From JAIBBV01 sp044347745 (GTDB taxonomy: Bacteria; Bdellovibrionota_C; UBA2361; JAFLCA01), in the NCBI GenBank assembly GCA_044347745.1, contig JBIKUD010000005.1, positions 1 to 64,000 on the forward strand: a stretch of DNA of 64,000 nucleotides, written 5' to 3'. Numbering within the stretch: position 1 is the first letter of the stretch; the number at the start of each line of letters is the position of its first letter. Below are positions 34,969-45,275 of this stretch, one piece after another. The notes under the pieces are model-generated. The model had not been told where the DNA came from, made no database searches, and saw only the letters and a list, made by a program, of their open reading frames with translations. The translations under genes were made by a program, and so were the position numbers.

Positions 34969-36516
34969 TTAGCCGGGGAAGCCCTTATTCAGGGCAGAAA
35001 CAAGGCTTTTTACGGTCAATTTAGAACTACTTTTAATTTTTAACTTCCTTGGTTCTGAACTGGTGCCGCCGGCGCCAAGAATAAAATACCTAGTTTTCGC
35101 ATAGTTGCCGCCGGATATTGCGAGCGATTTGCTCGAAATTTGAAAACTTACCGGTTCGCCATACGGACATGAAATGGTCTTAATGCCATGTTGTTTGTCA
35201 GTAGCCGTGCCTGCGGACTTGCCGCTAGAGATAGTCAAGCTACAGGAAGAAAGACTCGGATCGTTATTAGTTATCTGCCCGGTGAGCCGTACTCTTCGGT
35301 TGCTTGTAGTAAACTTTACGGTGCTTAAGGCGAGGTCGGGAGCAACTGAAGGCTCCGCATCTTCAAGGCACTGGGCGTTATTATTTACATAATCAGTAAT
35401 AGTGCTGATGCTGCCTGAACTAAAAGTAGTAGCTCCAGAGAAGGTAGAGGACATAACACTCGCGCCCGTGACATGCTCTGCATTAAAGTTATGGCCAATT
35501 TCATGGGCAGTGATTAGATACTTTAGGCTATCGGATACGAGTCCGTCACCAGCAGTTAGCCCAAAACTAAATGCGTCTGAGCTCTGACACACAACTCCTA
35601 CATACGCCAGTCCAATGACTGAACTTTGCATCGTTTGGCCGGTGAATAGGTGGTACAAATCCGCATCTTCTGAGAACGAATTTCCAGTGGTAAATCCGGA
35701 ACATTCACTTTGGATATATAAGTCATTGGGAATGGGGTTTCGATTGCACAAGAACTTTGCCAGCAAGCTTCCAGAATTAGCGGTGCTCGCATACGGATCG
35801 GTACCTGAGCTTGTTTGGTTATACTGGGCAACAACGTCAAAACTTACGCCAATTTGCGGCTCCCAAACGCCGTTTACGCTATTTATGGTGGCCAATACTT
35901 CAGCATTCACACTGCTTAAATCTCCGCCTTCATTGTTGTAGAAGCTTGAGTCTGCTTCGGTAATGAGCCGAACGGTTTTGGCAGGGCTTACTAATGCACT
36001 GGTAGCAAACTGCGCAGCGAGCGCTTTAACGTTATAATCTTGAGCTGAGGAGGTTTGCCCGCAGGGAACGGGGAACATTGAAGGCAGGCGCTTTAAACGG
36101 GCGTTAATCGGTTTGTGCGAGCTTAATTCTGATAGTTTCACTGTTGCAGCATAAGATCGAGCGCGCGAACGTCCAAAAAAGTTTAGGCGAAGCTCGTCTC
36201 CAATGAGGGCAAGGCTTATTCCTTTCGGAATAGCTCGAGCTGCTTGAGCTGATTTTGATTTTACTTTGCCGACAAAAAATTTATTTTTATCTTTGGGTGA
36301 CTGAGCGCTATATTTAACTGCCCTTAGGGTCAGATTGAAACTTCCTTCAAAAATACGTGCGTTTAGCCGCACCCGGCTGCCAACTGGTGCCGTAGTAAGT
36401 GCCGCAATTGGTCCCTTCAGAGTAAGCTCGTAGGGGCTTGATGCGCCGGTATTAGCCTCAGCTGGAAGGGAACAGAGCAGGGCAGTGAGAACTAGAGAGA
36501 AAGCAAACTTCCTCAT
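34969..36516 (-). CDS. Secreted metzincin metalloprotease (reprolysin/M12-like)
   Basis: The 515-residue protein starts with a signal peptide (KFAFSLVLTALLCSLPAEA). A propeptide-like domain follows (to ~residue 150), then the catalytic domain with HEIGHNFNAEH (H338, E339, H342, H348), the HExxHxxxxxH zinc site of metzincins, and a Met-turn candidate in GASVMSSTF. A C-terminal domain with a paired-Cys beta pattern and a KLKIKSSSKLTVKS tail ends it. Cysteines (CGQ, FLCNR, ECSGF, VCQSS, QCLED) suggest disulfides. Probably extracellular. Confidence 0.85.
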   Translation of the reverse strand: MRKFAFSLVLTALLCSLPAEANTGASSPYELTLKGPIAALTTAPVGSRVRLNARIFEGSFNLTLRAVKYSAQSPKDKNKFFVGKVKSKSAQAARAIPKGISLALIGDELRLNFFGRSRARSYAATVKLSELSSHKPINARLKRLPSMFPVPCGQTSSAQDYNVKALAAQFATSALVSPAKTVRLITEADSSFYNNEGGDLSSVNAEVLATINSVNGVWEPQIGVSFDVVAQYNQTSSGTDPYASTANSGSLLAKFLCNRNPIPNDLYIQSECSGFTTGNSFSEDADLYHLFTGQTMQSSVIGLAYVGVVCQSSDAFSFGLTAGDGLVSDSLKYLITAHEIGHNFNAEHVTGASVMSSTFSGATTFSSGSISTITDYVNNNAQCLEDAEPSVAPDLALSTVKFTTSNRRVRLTGQITNNDPSLSSCSLTISSGKSAGTATDKQHGIKTISCPYGEPVSFQISSKSLAISGGNYAKTRYFILGAGGTSSEPRKLKIKSSSKLTVKSLVSALNKGFPG

Positions 36517-36646
36517 AATGCGAACCTTTCATTTGATAACCGTAGGTGGTTTTATGAGTATACCACATCAGTATCGGCAGAGTCGGCGCTTAAGTTAAAG
36601 ATTCTGGTCTCTCGACCTTAGCTTTAATGTGCTGAAACTATTAATT

Positions 36647-38413
36647 TTATCGGTCAAATCCAATTCCAACGCTGGCTTGCTCGGGTCCGTCGGTTTCTGA
36701 TCTGAGGAACGAGTTAAATACCTGACCACCTGAGAGGATAATTCGTGGTTCGAATGCTCCTGTGCCATCGGGCCCGTCGCGTAGTGGAAATGCTAGATCC
36801 ACTCTCAGCACGCGGCTGCCGGTAGAACGCGGAAAGGCGATTCGAAGTCCCACGCCGACATTGGTGAAAAAGTGATCGCCAAATAGGTTCCCGATACTTT
36901 CTCTCGTAGAACCACCGGCATCAATAAATGCGGCACCTCCGATACTTACAAGCTGAAAAGCGTCGTCGATAAAGTGCACTCGATCTTCTAAGTTAAGGAG
37001 TAGTCTTTTGTCACCGGTGTATGTTTTTGCATCGTATCCCCGAAGCCCATTGTCAGCGCCGAGGAGGAACTCTCTGTCATTATCGAGCTTATATCCGTAG
37101 TCCAAGGAGAATCCGGCTGCTAAGGTGTGACGGCCCAATGAAAGAGAGCCAAGCTCCAGGAGTCCGAGCACGTTGTAATACTTAATTTCTGTGCGGAATA
37201 AGCTGTTTAGTAATCCCTCCTCTTCGGCTCGGGAGCCGGCACCAATTTCACCTCGAATGAATGAATGTGGCGAGAATTTGTAGCCCTGCGCTCGATTGAG
37301 CGAAAAGATAAGCGCGTCATCGTTGGATCCAATTAACTCTGGCGCAAAAAAGCCCGTGACCGAAAATTCTGGTCCGAGGTTGTAGTCTGCTACCCGATCA
37401 AAGCGATCGATGTATGACATGGTAATAAAATTTGGCTCAATATCTTTATAGGTCAAGGTTGGACCCGTATAACGTCGATTTTCAGCCAATAGAGCAGGGT
37501 CCTGACTCACAAGACTGGGGTCTAGGTCCAAGTCAGAATAGTCCTGTGGATCGGCCATTGAGAAGGTGTCTTCCTCATAGCGATACCCCAAGGTGTAGCG
37601 TTGAACCAATTGCTTGGGGTCGCCTTTGGCGTAACCAAAGCGTGCAGCTGCCACCACATGCTCACGACGAAAGATAAATCTCTCATCTCCATTCTGAAAA
37701 AGCCGCCCAATAGTGTCTGAGGCATCAAGTTCGGTTTCCCATGAGGTTTTATCGAGAAGCGTACGAAAGGGTTTACCGAAATACATTAAGGTTTCGTGAC
37801 CATCGTTACGCTGAAAGCGGGCAGCAAGGAGCCTGTTGTAAGTGCCCCAGACGCGATTGTCATCGTACAAGCCTGAGAATGATTGACGGTTATTGTCTTC
37901 GGCGTACAAAAATTCAACCCGCTTCCCAAGGCCCATGAGATTACTTTCTGCAATTCCGGCCGCCATTTTCTGGTCGCCAGTACCTGAGGTAAAGCTAAAC
38001 TGCGGAATAATTGTCCAGGTGTCTCGGACTCTCACTTCTAAGTCTACTTTGTCGCTATTTTCTTTAGCTTCAATGACCACATCGCGCAAAAAGCCAAGGG
38101 TGCGAAGATTACGTTCACTTTCTCGTAATGCAAAATCGTCGAACGTGCCGCCTTCAACCAGCAGTAATTCTTGCTTTACCACACTCTCTTTCGAGTTAAT
38201 TTTGAGACCGTTAGCCAGATGGTAGATGGCGCTCGCATCCTTTTCATCGAAGATGTCTTTTATGTGAACAGTAATCTTTCCAATTTGTTTGCCATTAAAC
38301 TGCGCGTAATTTTGAGACTGAGGCAGCGGATTGGCTAAAACCGCACATGGGTGAAAGAGCAGTGGTAAGGACAAAAGGCAGAAGCTCAAGATGTGGCGTT
38401 GCAAAGCTCGCAT
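36647..38413 (-). CDS. Omp85/BamA-superfamily outer-membrane protein
   Basis: ATG 38413 (MRALQRHILSF) is taken as start, followed by a signal peptide (LSFCLLSLPLLFHPCAVLA). A POTRA-like domain is at ~residues 35-130 (IGKITVHIKDIFDE, ESERNLRTLGFLRDVVIEA), followed by a ~430-residue beta-barrel with alternating aromatic strands and the LRGYDAKTYTGDKRLLLNLE block (RGY motif as in Omp85), ending in a terminal strand with F-D-R. At 588 residues it is shorter than BamA (one or two POTRA), nearer TamA/ShlB-like members. Its client is unknown. Confidence 0.82.
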   Translation of the reverse strand: MRALQRHILSFCLLSLPLLFHPCAVLANPLPQSQNYAQFNGKQIGKITVHIKDIFDEKDASAIYHLANGLKINSKESVVKQELLLVEGGTFDDFALRESERNLRTLGFLRDVVIEAKENSDKVDLEVRVRDTWTIIPQFSFTSGTGDQKMAAGIAESNLMGLGKRVEFLYAEDNNRQSFSGLYDDNRVWGTYNRLLAARFQRNDGHETLMYFGKPFRTLLDKTSWETELDASDTIGRLFQNGDERFIFRREHVVAAARFGYAKGDPKQLVQRYTLGYRYEEDTFSMADPQDYSDLDLDPSLVSQDPALLAENRRYTGPTLTYKDIEPNFITMSYIDRFDRVADYNLGPEFSVTGFFAPELIGSNDDALIFSLNRAQGYKFSPHSFIRGEIGAGSRAEEEGLLNSLFRTEIKYYNVLGLLELGSLSLGRHTLAAGFSLDYGYKLDNDREFLLGADNGLRGYDAKTYTGDKRLLLNLEDRVHFIDDAFQLVSIGGAAFIDAGGSTRESIGNLFGDHFFTNVGVGLRIAFPRSTGSRVLRVDLAFPLRDGPDGTGAFEPRIILSGGQVFNSFLRSETDGPEQASVGIGFDR

Positions 38414-38458
38414 ATATACGGGTGTTCCAAAAAAATTGGCAAGGCCTGAGCGGGGCAA

Positions 38459-38757
38459 TTTTGAAAGCTTCTAACAGCCCCTTCACAGCGCCGTAACCCT
38501 AATGTAGATGCTTAGAAAGCCTCTTAGTAGTCATGAAATGCAGTTTGGATTGTCTAATCGTCAATTCGCAAATCTTGAGATGTGGCTTCATATTACGTGT
38601 ATCTTTAAAACGTCGGTTGTTTGTGCCCGCTGACTCAAATAAAGGGCCGCTGATTCAGAGCGCTAAAACGTGTCATCCTTCAGTTTTTCCCCTTTTTGCG
38701 CCGATATGAGCTAGGTAGCCTATAAATAGGGAATGGCCTGCGTTCACAAGGATAAAA
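38459..38757 (+). promoter_or_regulatory. Intergenic region with a possible promoter for the acyl-CoA dehydrogenase
   Basis: TATAAA at 38721-38726 is a good -10. TTGCGC at 38696-38701 is a -35 candidate, with a long spacer of 19. AAGGA at 38748-38752 serves the ATG at 38758. Nothing else is recognised. Confidence 0.35.
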
Positions 38758-40506
38758 ATGGCTCGATCTCATACACTTAAAATTGACGCCAGTGTTGGTA
38801 AGTCTCTCTTTCTCGGTAACATCATAGAAGAAAACCTTTTTCCGTTTCCGCGATTAGACCCGGCCGAGGCCGAGACTCTGGGCTTGATAATTGATTCTAT
38901 CGATAAGTTTATGGCTGGTCGCGAAGCAGAGTTTCGCGAGTTTGACCGAAAGGGCGAGCAGCCTGAAGAGTATATCGAGTCATTGCGACAACTCGGGCTT
39001 TTTGGACTTATCGTACCAGAAGCAGAGGGCGGCATGGGGCTGTCTAATCAGGCATATTCGCGTGCCTTGCAACAAACAAGTAAGTACGACGCCTCCACTT
39101 CATTGACCATAGGAGCGCACAGTTCAATCGGGATGAAGGGGCTGCTTTTGTTCGGTAACGAGGCGCAACGAAAAAAATATTTACCAAAACTAGCCTCTGG
39201 AGAAATGATTGCAGCCTTCTGTCTTACTGAGCCAGGTTCGGGATCAGATGCTGGGTCGGTCAAAACATCAGCTGTAAAACAACCGGACGGTTCTTGGATT
39301 TTAAACGGAGAGAAAATTTGGATCACCAATGGCTCTCTTGCTGACTTTTTTACCGTTTTTGCGCGTACCGATAACGAGCAAGGCAAGTTAACTGCCTTTA
39401 TTGTTGAGCGCGAATTTGGTGGCGTGAGTAATGGCCCTAAGGAAGACAAAATGGGTATTCGCTCATCGGCCACTACTACCGTGAGCTTTCAAAATGTGAA
39501 GTTGAGCGCCAGTCAAGTACTTGGTGAAGAGGGGAAGGGCTTTAAGGTGGCAATGGCAATCCTTAATTCCGGTCGCACCGGCTTAGGTGGCGGCTGTGTT
39601 GGTGCTATGAAGCGTTGTATTGCTGCGGCTTCCAAACAAGCTGTCGAGCGCAAACAGTTTGGCAAGTCGATTGCTGAATTTGGTCTAATTAAAGAAAAAT
39701 TTGCACAAATGGCAGTGCAGTGTTTTGCGACCGAAAGTGTTGTGAGTATGGTAGGGTACTTTATTGATTCGGGTGTAGAAGATTATTCCGTTGAAGCTGC
39801 CATGAGCAAAGTATTTGCGAGCGAATCGCTTTGGCTCGTTGCGAATGAATCTTTGCAGGTAGCAGGAGGCAATGGATTTATGCGCGAATATCCTTATGAA
39901 GGGGTAGTTCGCGATTCACGAATTAACCTCATCTTCGAGGGAACAAATGAGATTTTGCGTCTTTACGTTGGCTTGTCTGGACTAAAAGATGCTGGTGAAT
40001 ACTTAAAAGACATCAAGCGCTCGGTTGGTGGCATTTTTAACGATCCGATTAAGGGCTTTGGCGTATTGTCGAGTTTTGCAGGAAAGAAACTCTCGCAGCT
40101 GAGTTCTTTGGGCCGAGATCGTATGGCAAAGGTGCATCCAGCTCTGGCTGAATATGCCAAAGTGTATGAGGAGTACACGCAGCGCCTTTCAAAAGCCAGC
40201 GATGAGCTGCTCATGCGTTATGGCAAGAATATCATAGGCGCTCAGTTTCCGACCAAGCGCGTTGCTGATATTTCAATTGATCTATTTGTTGGTCTTTGTG
40301 TTCTCTCTCGGGTCAGCGCACTACTGGAGGCCAAAGGCAAGGATGCCTGTGCTCAAGAGCTCCGAATTGTGCATATTTTTACGGCCCAAGCCAAAAGACG
40401 TATGCATCAGAATATTTTGCGCTTAATTCAGCACGAAGATGAAGAGATGCGATTGCTCGCAGATTTTATAGTCGAACGCGGTGGTTTTCCTTGGGATACC
40501 ATCTGA
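38758..40506 (+). CDS. Acyl-CoA dehydrogenase, long form (VLCAD/ACAD9-like)
   Basis: The 582-residue enzyme has an N-terminal ~50-residue extension, the flavin core (AFCLTEPGSGSDAGSV, WILNGEKIWITNGSLADFF, ERKQFGKSIAEFGLIKEKF), the catalytic Glu in LIFEGTNEILRLYVG, and a C-terminal extension of about 170 residues, as in very-long-chain dehydrogenases. It oxidises long-chain acyl-CoA, complementing the shorter enzyme at 20864 and the thiolase at 12037. It is monocistronic. Confidence 0.93.
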   Translation: MARSHTLKIDASVGKSLFLGNIIEENLFPFPRLDPAEAETLGLIIDSIDKFMAGREAEFREFDRKGEQPEEYIESLRQLGLFGLIVPEAEGGMGLSNQAYSRALQQTSKYDASTSLTIGAHSSIGMKGLLLFGNEAQRKKYLPKLASGEMIAAFCLTEPGSGSDAGSVKTSAVKQPDGSWILNGEKIWITNGSLADFFTVFARTDNEQGKLTAFIVEREFGGVSNGPKEDKMGIRSSATTTVSFQNVKLSASQVLGEEGKGFKVAMAILNSGRTGLGGGCVGAMKRCIAAASKQAVERKQFGKSIAEFGLIKEKFAQMAVQCFATESVVSMVGYFIDSGVEDYSVEAAMSKVFASESLWLVANESLQVAGGNGFMREYPYEGVVRDSRINLIFEGTNEILRLYVGLSGLKDAGEYLKDIKRSVGGIFNDPIKGFGVLSSFAGKKLSQLSSLGRDRMAKVHPALAEYAKVYEEYTQRLSKASDELLMRYGKNIIGAQFPTKRVADISIDLFVGLCVLSRVSALLEAKGKDACAQELRIVHIFTAQAKRRMHQNILRLIQHEDEEMRLLADFIVERGGFPWDTI

Positions 40507-40560
40507 AAAAAACAGGGCTGCTGACTTCGGCCACCTGTGTTACTTAAGGCATAAGTCACC

Positions 40561-42378
40561 ATGAAGATAAAACTTCTACTCGTTACTTCTTTTTTCTTTG
40601 TATTCACTGGCCGCTTGGTCGTGGCTCAACCGCTTACCGAAGTTATTGGTGGATTTGGTGAGCAGCTTGGGGCTCATGCTTTTTGCGACGGGTCTCGTCT
40701 TTTATTCGGAGTGCCGGGAGTTCCCGTTTCTAGTTTTAGTGACGTTGGTGAGTTTCGCTCGTTCGTGCCGGCCGCTCAGGCAAATTCCTTGACAGTCCCT
40801 TACCCAATTACTGCTACGGGTGCGGGTGAACGATTTGGTTCGCAAGTGGTGCTTATTGGGGATATCAACAACGACTTTCAATCAGATATTGCAGCCAGTG
40901 CCCCAGGGGCTTTTTCTGGGCAGGTGCACATATTTACTAATCCGCAGCAATTTCCGGCCCTCATTATTAATGGGACTCAAACCTTCGAGGGGTTTGGGAC
41001 TTCACTTTCGCCCTTAGGCGACTTAGATGCTGATGGTGTTCCCGAAATGCTTATTTCAGCGCCGTCCCGAAGTTCAGGTTTTACAAACGATGGTGCGGTA
41101 ATAATTTATAATATCGCCGCACAAAGCTCGTTTGCTGTGGTTAATGGGCAGGCTTCTGGGGAACAGTTAGGTAAGACGGTTCTTGGCCTTGAAGATTACA
41201 ACGGTGATGGACGCCCCGATTTTGCAGCCGCCGCACCAAATGGGGTGACCGGAGGCGGGACTACGGGCTTGGTTAGAATTTATTCTAGCTCAGTCAGTCC
41301 GGTTCAACTCATGTTGTTATCTGGCTCTGAAGATTTTGAGCAATTTGGTGCCAGCATTGCGGCAGTCGGAGACCTTAACGCCGATGGACACGGGGAATTT
41401 TTGGTAGGCGCTCCTAATTCCAGTATTAATGGAACGGATTCTGGGCGGGCAGTGCTTTTTTCGGGCGCGGCTATTGCAAGCGGGGCAACAAATCCAATTA
41501 CGCTTTGCGTGTTAAGTGGTGTCTCGCCAGGAGAGCTTTTTGGTTCTGCTGTGCAAGGAATTGGTGATACGGACGGTAACGGCCGGCGTGAATTTGCGAT
41601 TGGTGCCCCTGGGGCAAATCAAAATGCCGGTCAGGTTCGATTTTTTGAGTTCGACGGCGCAAATTGCCCCCAAGTACGCATTTTACAGCAAGGTTTTGGC
41701 GGCGCTCCGGTGGCTGATGATCGCTTTGGCTCCTACATCGCGGGCGTGGGGGCAAGACCGGCCGGTGCCTGCGATTTTAATTCGGATGGATTACCTGACT
41801 ATAGTATTTCCTCCGCTGGTAGTGATACGTCAAACTCTGCGGGCAGAATTGGGCTATATGTAGGGCAGCAACTACCCACACCAACTCCAACACCCGTGCC
41901 TCCTCAGGCACCAGGCAAAGCCAAATTTGATTTTAAAATTGATGAGCGGGGAAGACTAGAGGCTATTGTTCGTTACAGTTCAGTGCCAGCCCCTCAGTGC
42001 ACCGCAACCCTTTACGCTCGCGTGTACTCGAGCGCAAAGCTTAGTAAGGTAACTGTATTGGATACTGAACAAAATTTGGCGCAAGAAACTAGGTATATTG
42101 TCTCTTCAGTACCAAAAGTCTTCAAAGCTGCCGGTGAGAAAAAGCCTGTTGCCCATTTAATGGTACGAACAAATTGCGGCAACGACAGAGTTGATTCTAA
42201 CGTATTTGCCCGATTTCTTAATTGTGGAAACAGCGCCGACCCGGTTTCTGGAAATGCATGGCTGGAATTGGTTCAAACTGCACTTGAGTCAGGGCAGGGC
42301 AGTTCCATAAAAGTACTAAACAGCGGAAAAACCAAAAAAACTATCAAAGCTTCAGTAAAAAGAAAGAAAAAAGCCTAG
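40561..42378 (+). CDS. Exported FG-GAP/integrin-alpha-like beta-propeller protein
   Basis: The 605-residue protein has a signal peptide (LLLVTSFFFVFTGRLVVA). About six FG-GAP repeats follow, visible as FGSQVVLIGDINNDFQSD, FGTSLSPLGDLDADGVPEML, GLEDYNGDGRPDFAAAAP, FGASIAAVGDLNADGHGEFL and GIGDTDGNGRREFAIGAPG, each with a calcium-binding DxDxDG-type loop. A Pro/Thr linker (LPTPTPTPVPPQAPG) leads to a C-terminal Cys-containing beta domain and a strongly basic tail (KTKKTIKASVKRKKKA). Probably a surface adhesion or binding protein. Confidence 0.87.
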   Translation: MKIKLLLVTSFFFVFTGRLVVAQPLTEVIGGFGEQLGAHAFCDGSRLLFGVPGVPVSSFSDVGEFRSFVPAAQANSLTVPYPITATGAGERFGSQVVLIGDINNDFQSDIAASAPGAFSGQVHIFTNPQQFPALIINGTQTFEGFGTSLSPLGDLDADGVPEMLISAPSRSSGFTNDGAVIIYNIAAQSSFAVVNGQASGEQLGKTVLGLEDYNGDGRPDFAAAAPNGVTGGGTTGLVRIYSSSVSPVQLMLLSGSEDFEQFGASIAAVGDLNADGHGEFLVGAPNSSINGTDSGRAVLFSGAAIASGATNPITLCVLSGVSPGELFGSAVQGIGDTDGNGRREFAIGAPGANQNAGQVRFFEFDGANCPQVRILQQGFGGAPVADDRFGSYIAGVGARPAGACDFNSDGLPDYSISSAGSDTSNSAGRIGLYVGQQLPTPTPTPVPPQAPGKAKFDFKIDERGRLEAIVRYSSVPAPQCTATLYARVYSSAKLSKVTVLDTEQNLAQETRYIVSSVPKVFKAAGEKKPVAHLMVRTNCGNDRVDSNVFARFLNCGNSADPVSGNAWLELVQTALESGQGSSIKVLNSGKTKKTIKASVKRKKKA

Positions 42379-42602
42379 CTTACACTTACATCTATTCACT
42401 GGGTGGCCTCTGTTTTTTGGCGCGTTTTTGCCAGAATTTAGGTGCGTGAGGAGTTTTTTGCCTGCACGCAACTTTGTCGTTCTCAATTATTTAACTCACT
42501 TAGCTTTGGCACATAGTTTGTATATATAACTTCTGCCCATCAAGGATTGAGCTTCAGAGCCAGAGGGAATCGGCGCCTTTAAACCAATAAGGTAAAAAGC
42601 TC

Positions 42603-43463
42603 ATGATTAATTCAATACAAGACGCGCTGTCCTTATTTGCACCAACTTCCGCTACTCCGGCCTCCCGATTTGGGGTGATTGAGCGGCTTATTGCGCGTTC
42701 TCGAGGATCCGAATCTGATGCGGCGATAGTCACAGTCGGTCGTAAAAACCCTCAGCAAGCAGATTCGCTTCCTCAGGGTTATGGGCCTATTCGCCGGCGC
42801 CAGCAGGCCCCAGCGGTGTTGCCACAGAATGTGGATGCAACCCCGGCAGTAAGCACTAAATCTCAAGTTGAAGAAAGTCGCGAAGGTTTCGGCCCCGGTA
42901 AAGTTATTTACGGCCAGTGGGGCAATGGTAAACTTACCACCAGAGGCGGTATGACTGGCAGCTATGGAGCTATGCCGGGATACGGAAAGATTAACTTTGA
43001 ACTTGGTGGCTACAAAGGCATTTTGACTAATGCCGAAGAGGGGGTGGCCTGGAACCCTGAGACTCAATCACTTTTTCACTTTAAGCACAAAATTGAAGAC
43101 GGAAAATTTACAGTCGCCAGATTTCGAGAATTTGAATCAAGCGATTTAAAGAATCAGCCAGTGTCTTTCGCCGGTGAAATGAAAGGCAACACCGTAGAGT
43201 TAGAAGGGGGCCTACGTCTCACTATAAATAAAGACGGAACAGTCGTCGCCCAAGGTGAAGCACCAGAAGAACTAAAACAGGGCGCTGATGGAAAAAAAGT
43301 ATTCCCAGATAGCGAAACCTACCGTGATGGAAAACTAAACGGGTATGGGTTTATGGATAAGAATGGAAACTTGGTGCTGACCTTTGATAATGGCGGCACT
43401 GTTCAAGCAGCTTATTCACTAAAAGATGGAAAGTTTGCGATTCATGGATATAAGAATATTTAA
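42603..43463 (+). CDS. Protein of unknown function, Gly-rich beta domain
   Basis: No signal peptide and no family recognised. The first ~95 residues are polar with Pro/Gln/Arg-rich stretches (RKNPQQADSLPQGYGPIRRR). The C-terminal ~190 residues alternate Gly and aromatic residues with short repeated turns (KLTTRGGMTGSYG, KINFELGGYKGI, GKFTVARFREF), suggesting a beta-sheet or lipocalin-like barrel. It is flanked by a convergent phytase-like gene. Confidence 0.65.
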   Translation: MINSIQDALSLFAPTSATPASRFGVIERLIARSRGSESDAAIVTVGRKNPQQADSLPQGYGPIRRRQQAPAVLPQNVDATPAVSTKSQVEESREGFGPGKVIYGQWGNGKLTTRGGMTGSYGAMPGYGKINFELGGYKGILTNAEEGVAWNPETQSLFHFKHKIEDGKFTVARFREFESSDLKNQPVSFAGEMKGNTVELEGGLRLTINKDGTVVAQGEAPEELKQGADGKKVFPDSETYRDGKLNGYGFMDKNGNLVLTFDNGGTVQAAYSLKDGKFAIHGYKNI

Positions 43464-43474
43464 GTAAAATGGAG

Positions 43475-43500
43475 CCAGTGATGACGCGCTAAAGCACTGG
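43475..43500. terminator. Hairpin between convergent genes
   Basis: CCAGTG (43475-43480) and CACTGG (43495-43500) form a 6-bp stem without a clear T run. It may serve as a weak bidirectional terminator. Confidence 0.35.
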
Positions 43501-43540
43501 GTAGTATCTTAAGCCACCGACTAGATAAACGTATCTCGAC

Positions 43541-44902
43541 CTACTCGGAGCGCCTTGGTAACCGAATGAAACAAAACTCGTTTTGGTCTGGTTCACCGGG
43601 TACGCGAGAACTGCCATGAATAGTCCCAAAATTGTTGTCATTCACCACAAGGAGTGTCTGAGAATCAAGGAAAACTAATGATTCAATGCAGAATTGATCG
43701 AGTCGTAATGTGTCTTTCTCGGCTCCGGCTCCGAGCCCAAAAGTTGAGCTAATTCCATCCGGATCCGCAAGTTTGAGCAGATCCACCAACAGCTTTTTGC
43801 TAAGCGTAGCGCCGGTAGCGGCCTCGGACAGATCGATCTCGTAAACCCTCTTACACCAACTCGCGGAGCCTTGTCCGTCGTCCGTCTCAAGTATAGCAAG
43901 GCTTCCACTTGGCATGGCTGTACAACAACCAATCTTGGTATTCTCGGGAATTAACGAAGGCGACGGCTTAAGCGACCGTTCTAGTTCATAAAACCAATAT
44001 CGGCCACTGAAGCGACGCTCCTCAATTAGATACTCACATATTACCAGTCGTCGTTGATTAGGATCCTCAACTAATGGCCCCTCCAACAACGGATACAGTT
44101 TTTTCCCATCAACACTCAGCGCCAAGCCCTCAAGTCCTTTAGAGCGTTTTATGTTAGCTCTGGCAAACCTCTCGGCGTCAGTCTCTAGTGTTGCTAGCTG
44201 TGGATGATCCGGGCTGATGAAATGGGCGTTGCCCCTGGCAAATTGTTGAAGCTCAGCTGGCACAGGAATCTGAATCGGCGCCTCAAGTAGCTCTCCATCG
44301 GAACTAAAATGCAGCAGGAACGGGCCGAACTCCTCACCAACCCAAAGCGTGCCGTCGGAAGCTCGCCGAATCGATTCTGGATCAAAGTCGGCGCCAGTTA
44401 AAATGCGTTCATCGCGGATCGCCTCAGGCACCGGGACCTTGGCCGAGGTGGCATCCGATGCTCGGCCCGGATAGAACTCTAGATCGGCAACTACCATCTG
44501 CCCAGCAAGGCGTTTAGGATCGGTAAGCTTGATAGTTTTCAAGACAGTTGCCGACCCGGTTCCTCCACTTTCTAAACGCGGATTAACCGCCAATCGATAC
44601 ACACAAAGTTCGTAGTCAGCTGAGTTGATTTTCTGACCGAACCCATTGTCAGAAAGCGCAGTCAGTGACCCATCTGCTTCGAAAAACGCACCCGATAAGC
44701 CCTGTATCGGTTGATGAAAGATAGGCAAGGGAACGGATGGTAGAGCAATCTCATGCTGAACGAACTGACCGGTTGGCGGCCCTGCACGATGAGTAGCAGC
44801 CGGAAGCGTAGCAAAACCAACTACCGTCGGAGAGTGAAATTCTTTGGGATTTACTTGAACCTGCCCTTGTGGCATCAACAGGTGTGGAAGTGATAAAAAC
44901 AT
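43541..44902 (-). CDS. Phytase-like esterase-domain protein, secreted
   Basis: The 453-residue protein matches the esterase-like-activity-of-phytase domain (PF13449 type): IQGLSGAFFEADGSLTALSDNGFGQKINSADY near residue 65, a long beta-propeller body with GADFDPESIRRASDGTLWVGEEFGPFLL, EGLALSVDGKKLYPLLEGPL and a C-terminal FLDSQTLLVVNDNNFG. An N-terminal hydrophobic stretch (MFLSLPHLLM) is too short for a clear signal peptide, so the start may be incomplete. Substrate is unknown. Confidence 0.72.
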   Translation of the reverse strand: MFLSLPHLLMPQGQVQVNPKEFHSPTVVGFATLPAATHRAGPPTGQFVQHEIALPSVPLPIFHQPIQGLSGAFFEADGSLTALSDNGFGQKINSADYELCVYRLAVNPRLESGGTGSATVLKTIKLTDPKRLAGQMVVADLEFYPGRASDATSAKVPVPEAIRDERILTGADFDPESIRRASDGTLWVGEEFGPFLLHFSSDGELLEAPIQIPVPAELQQFARGNAHFISPDHPQLATLETDAERFARANIKRSKGLEGLALSVDGKKLYPLLEGPLVEDPNQRRLVICEYLIEERRFSGRYWFYELERSLKPSPSLIPENTKIGCCTAMPSGSLAILETDDGQGSASWCKRVYEIDLSEAATGATLSKKLLVDLLKLADPDGISSTFGLGAGAEKDTLRLDQFCIESLVFLDSQTLLVVNDNNFGTIHGSSRVPGEPDQNEFCFIRLPRRSE

Positions 44903-45275
44903 AGCGCACCAAACAAATCGATATATTAACCACTAGTTCGAGCTCAGATTACCATTTCCTAAAATCTTAAGAATATTTTTCCAATTAGAAATTGATGAGC
45001 GAGTCAGCCCGAACTGGTCTGGGAGCCGCTGTTAAACAAGATGCAGATTGCTCATCATCAAGTCGCGGGAAAAACCACCAAACCCGATGGCGCGGGGTTA
45101 GCCGCGGCCTGTTGAGACGTTTGATGCTGGATTCAAATCGCTTCGGGGGATGTTCCGCTCGGTGCAGTAGCCCTAAGTTAAGAAAAAAGATGGCGAACAG
45201 AAGATGGCCGATAGAACCGTATGAGGGTAAAATCGCGCTGTCCGTTCGCCAAGAAGTCATGAGGGGCGCCTCACG
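44903..45275. other. Interval without a supportable gene
   Basis: Open frames exist on both strands (about 91 codons minus, 105 plus) but neither has a ribosome site or known motif. The GC-rich centre (45050-45140) differs from its surroundings and may be debris of an inserted element. Confidence 0.4.
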
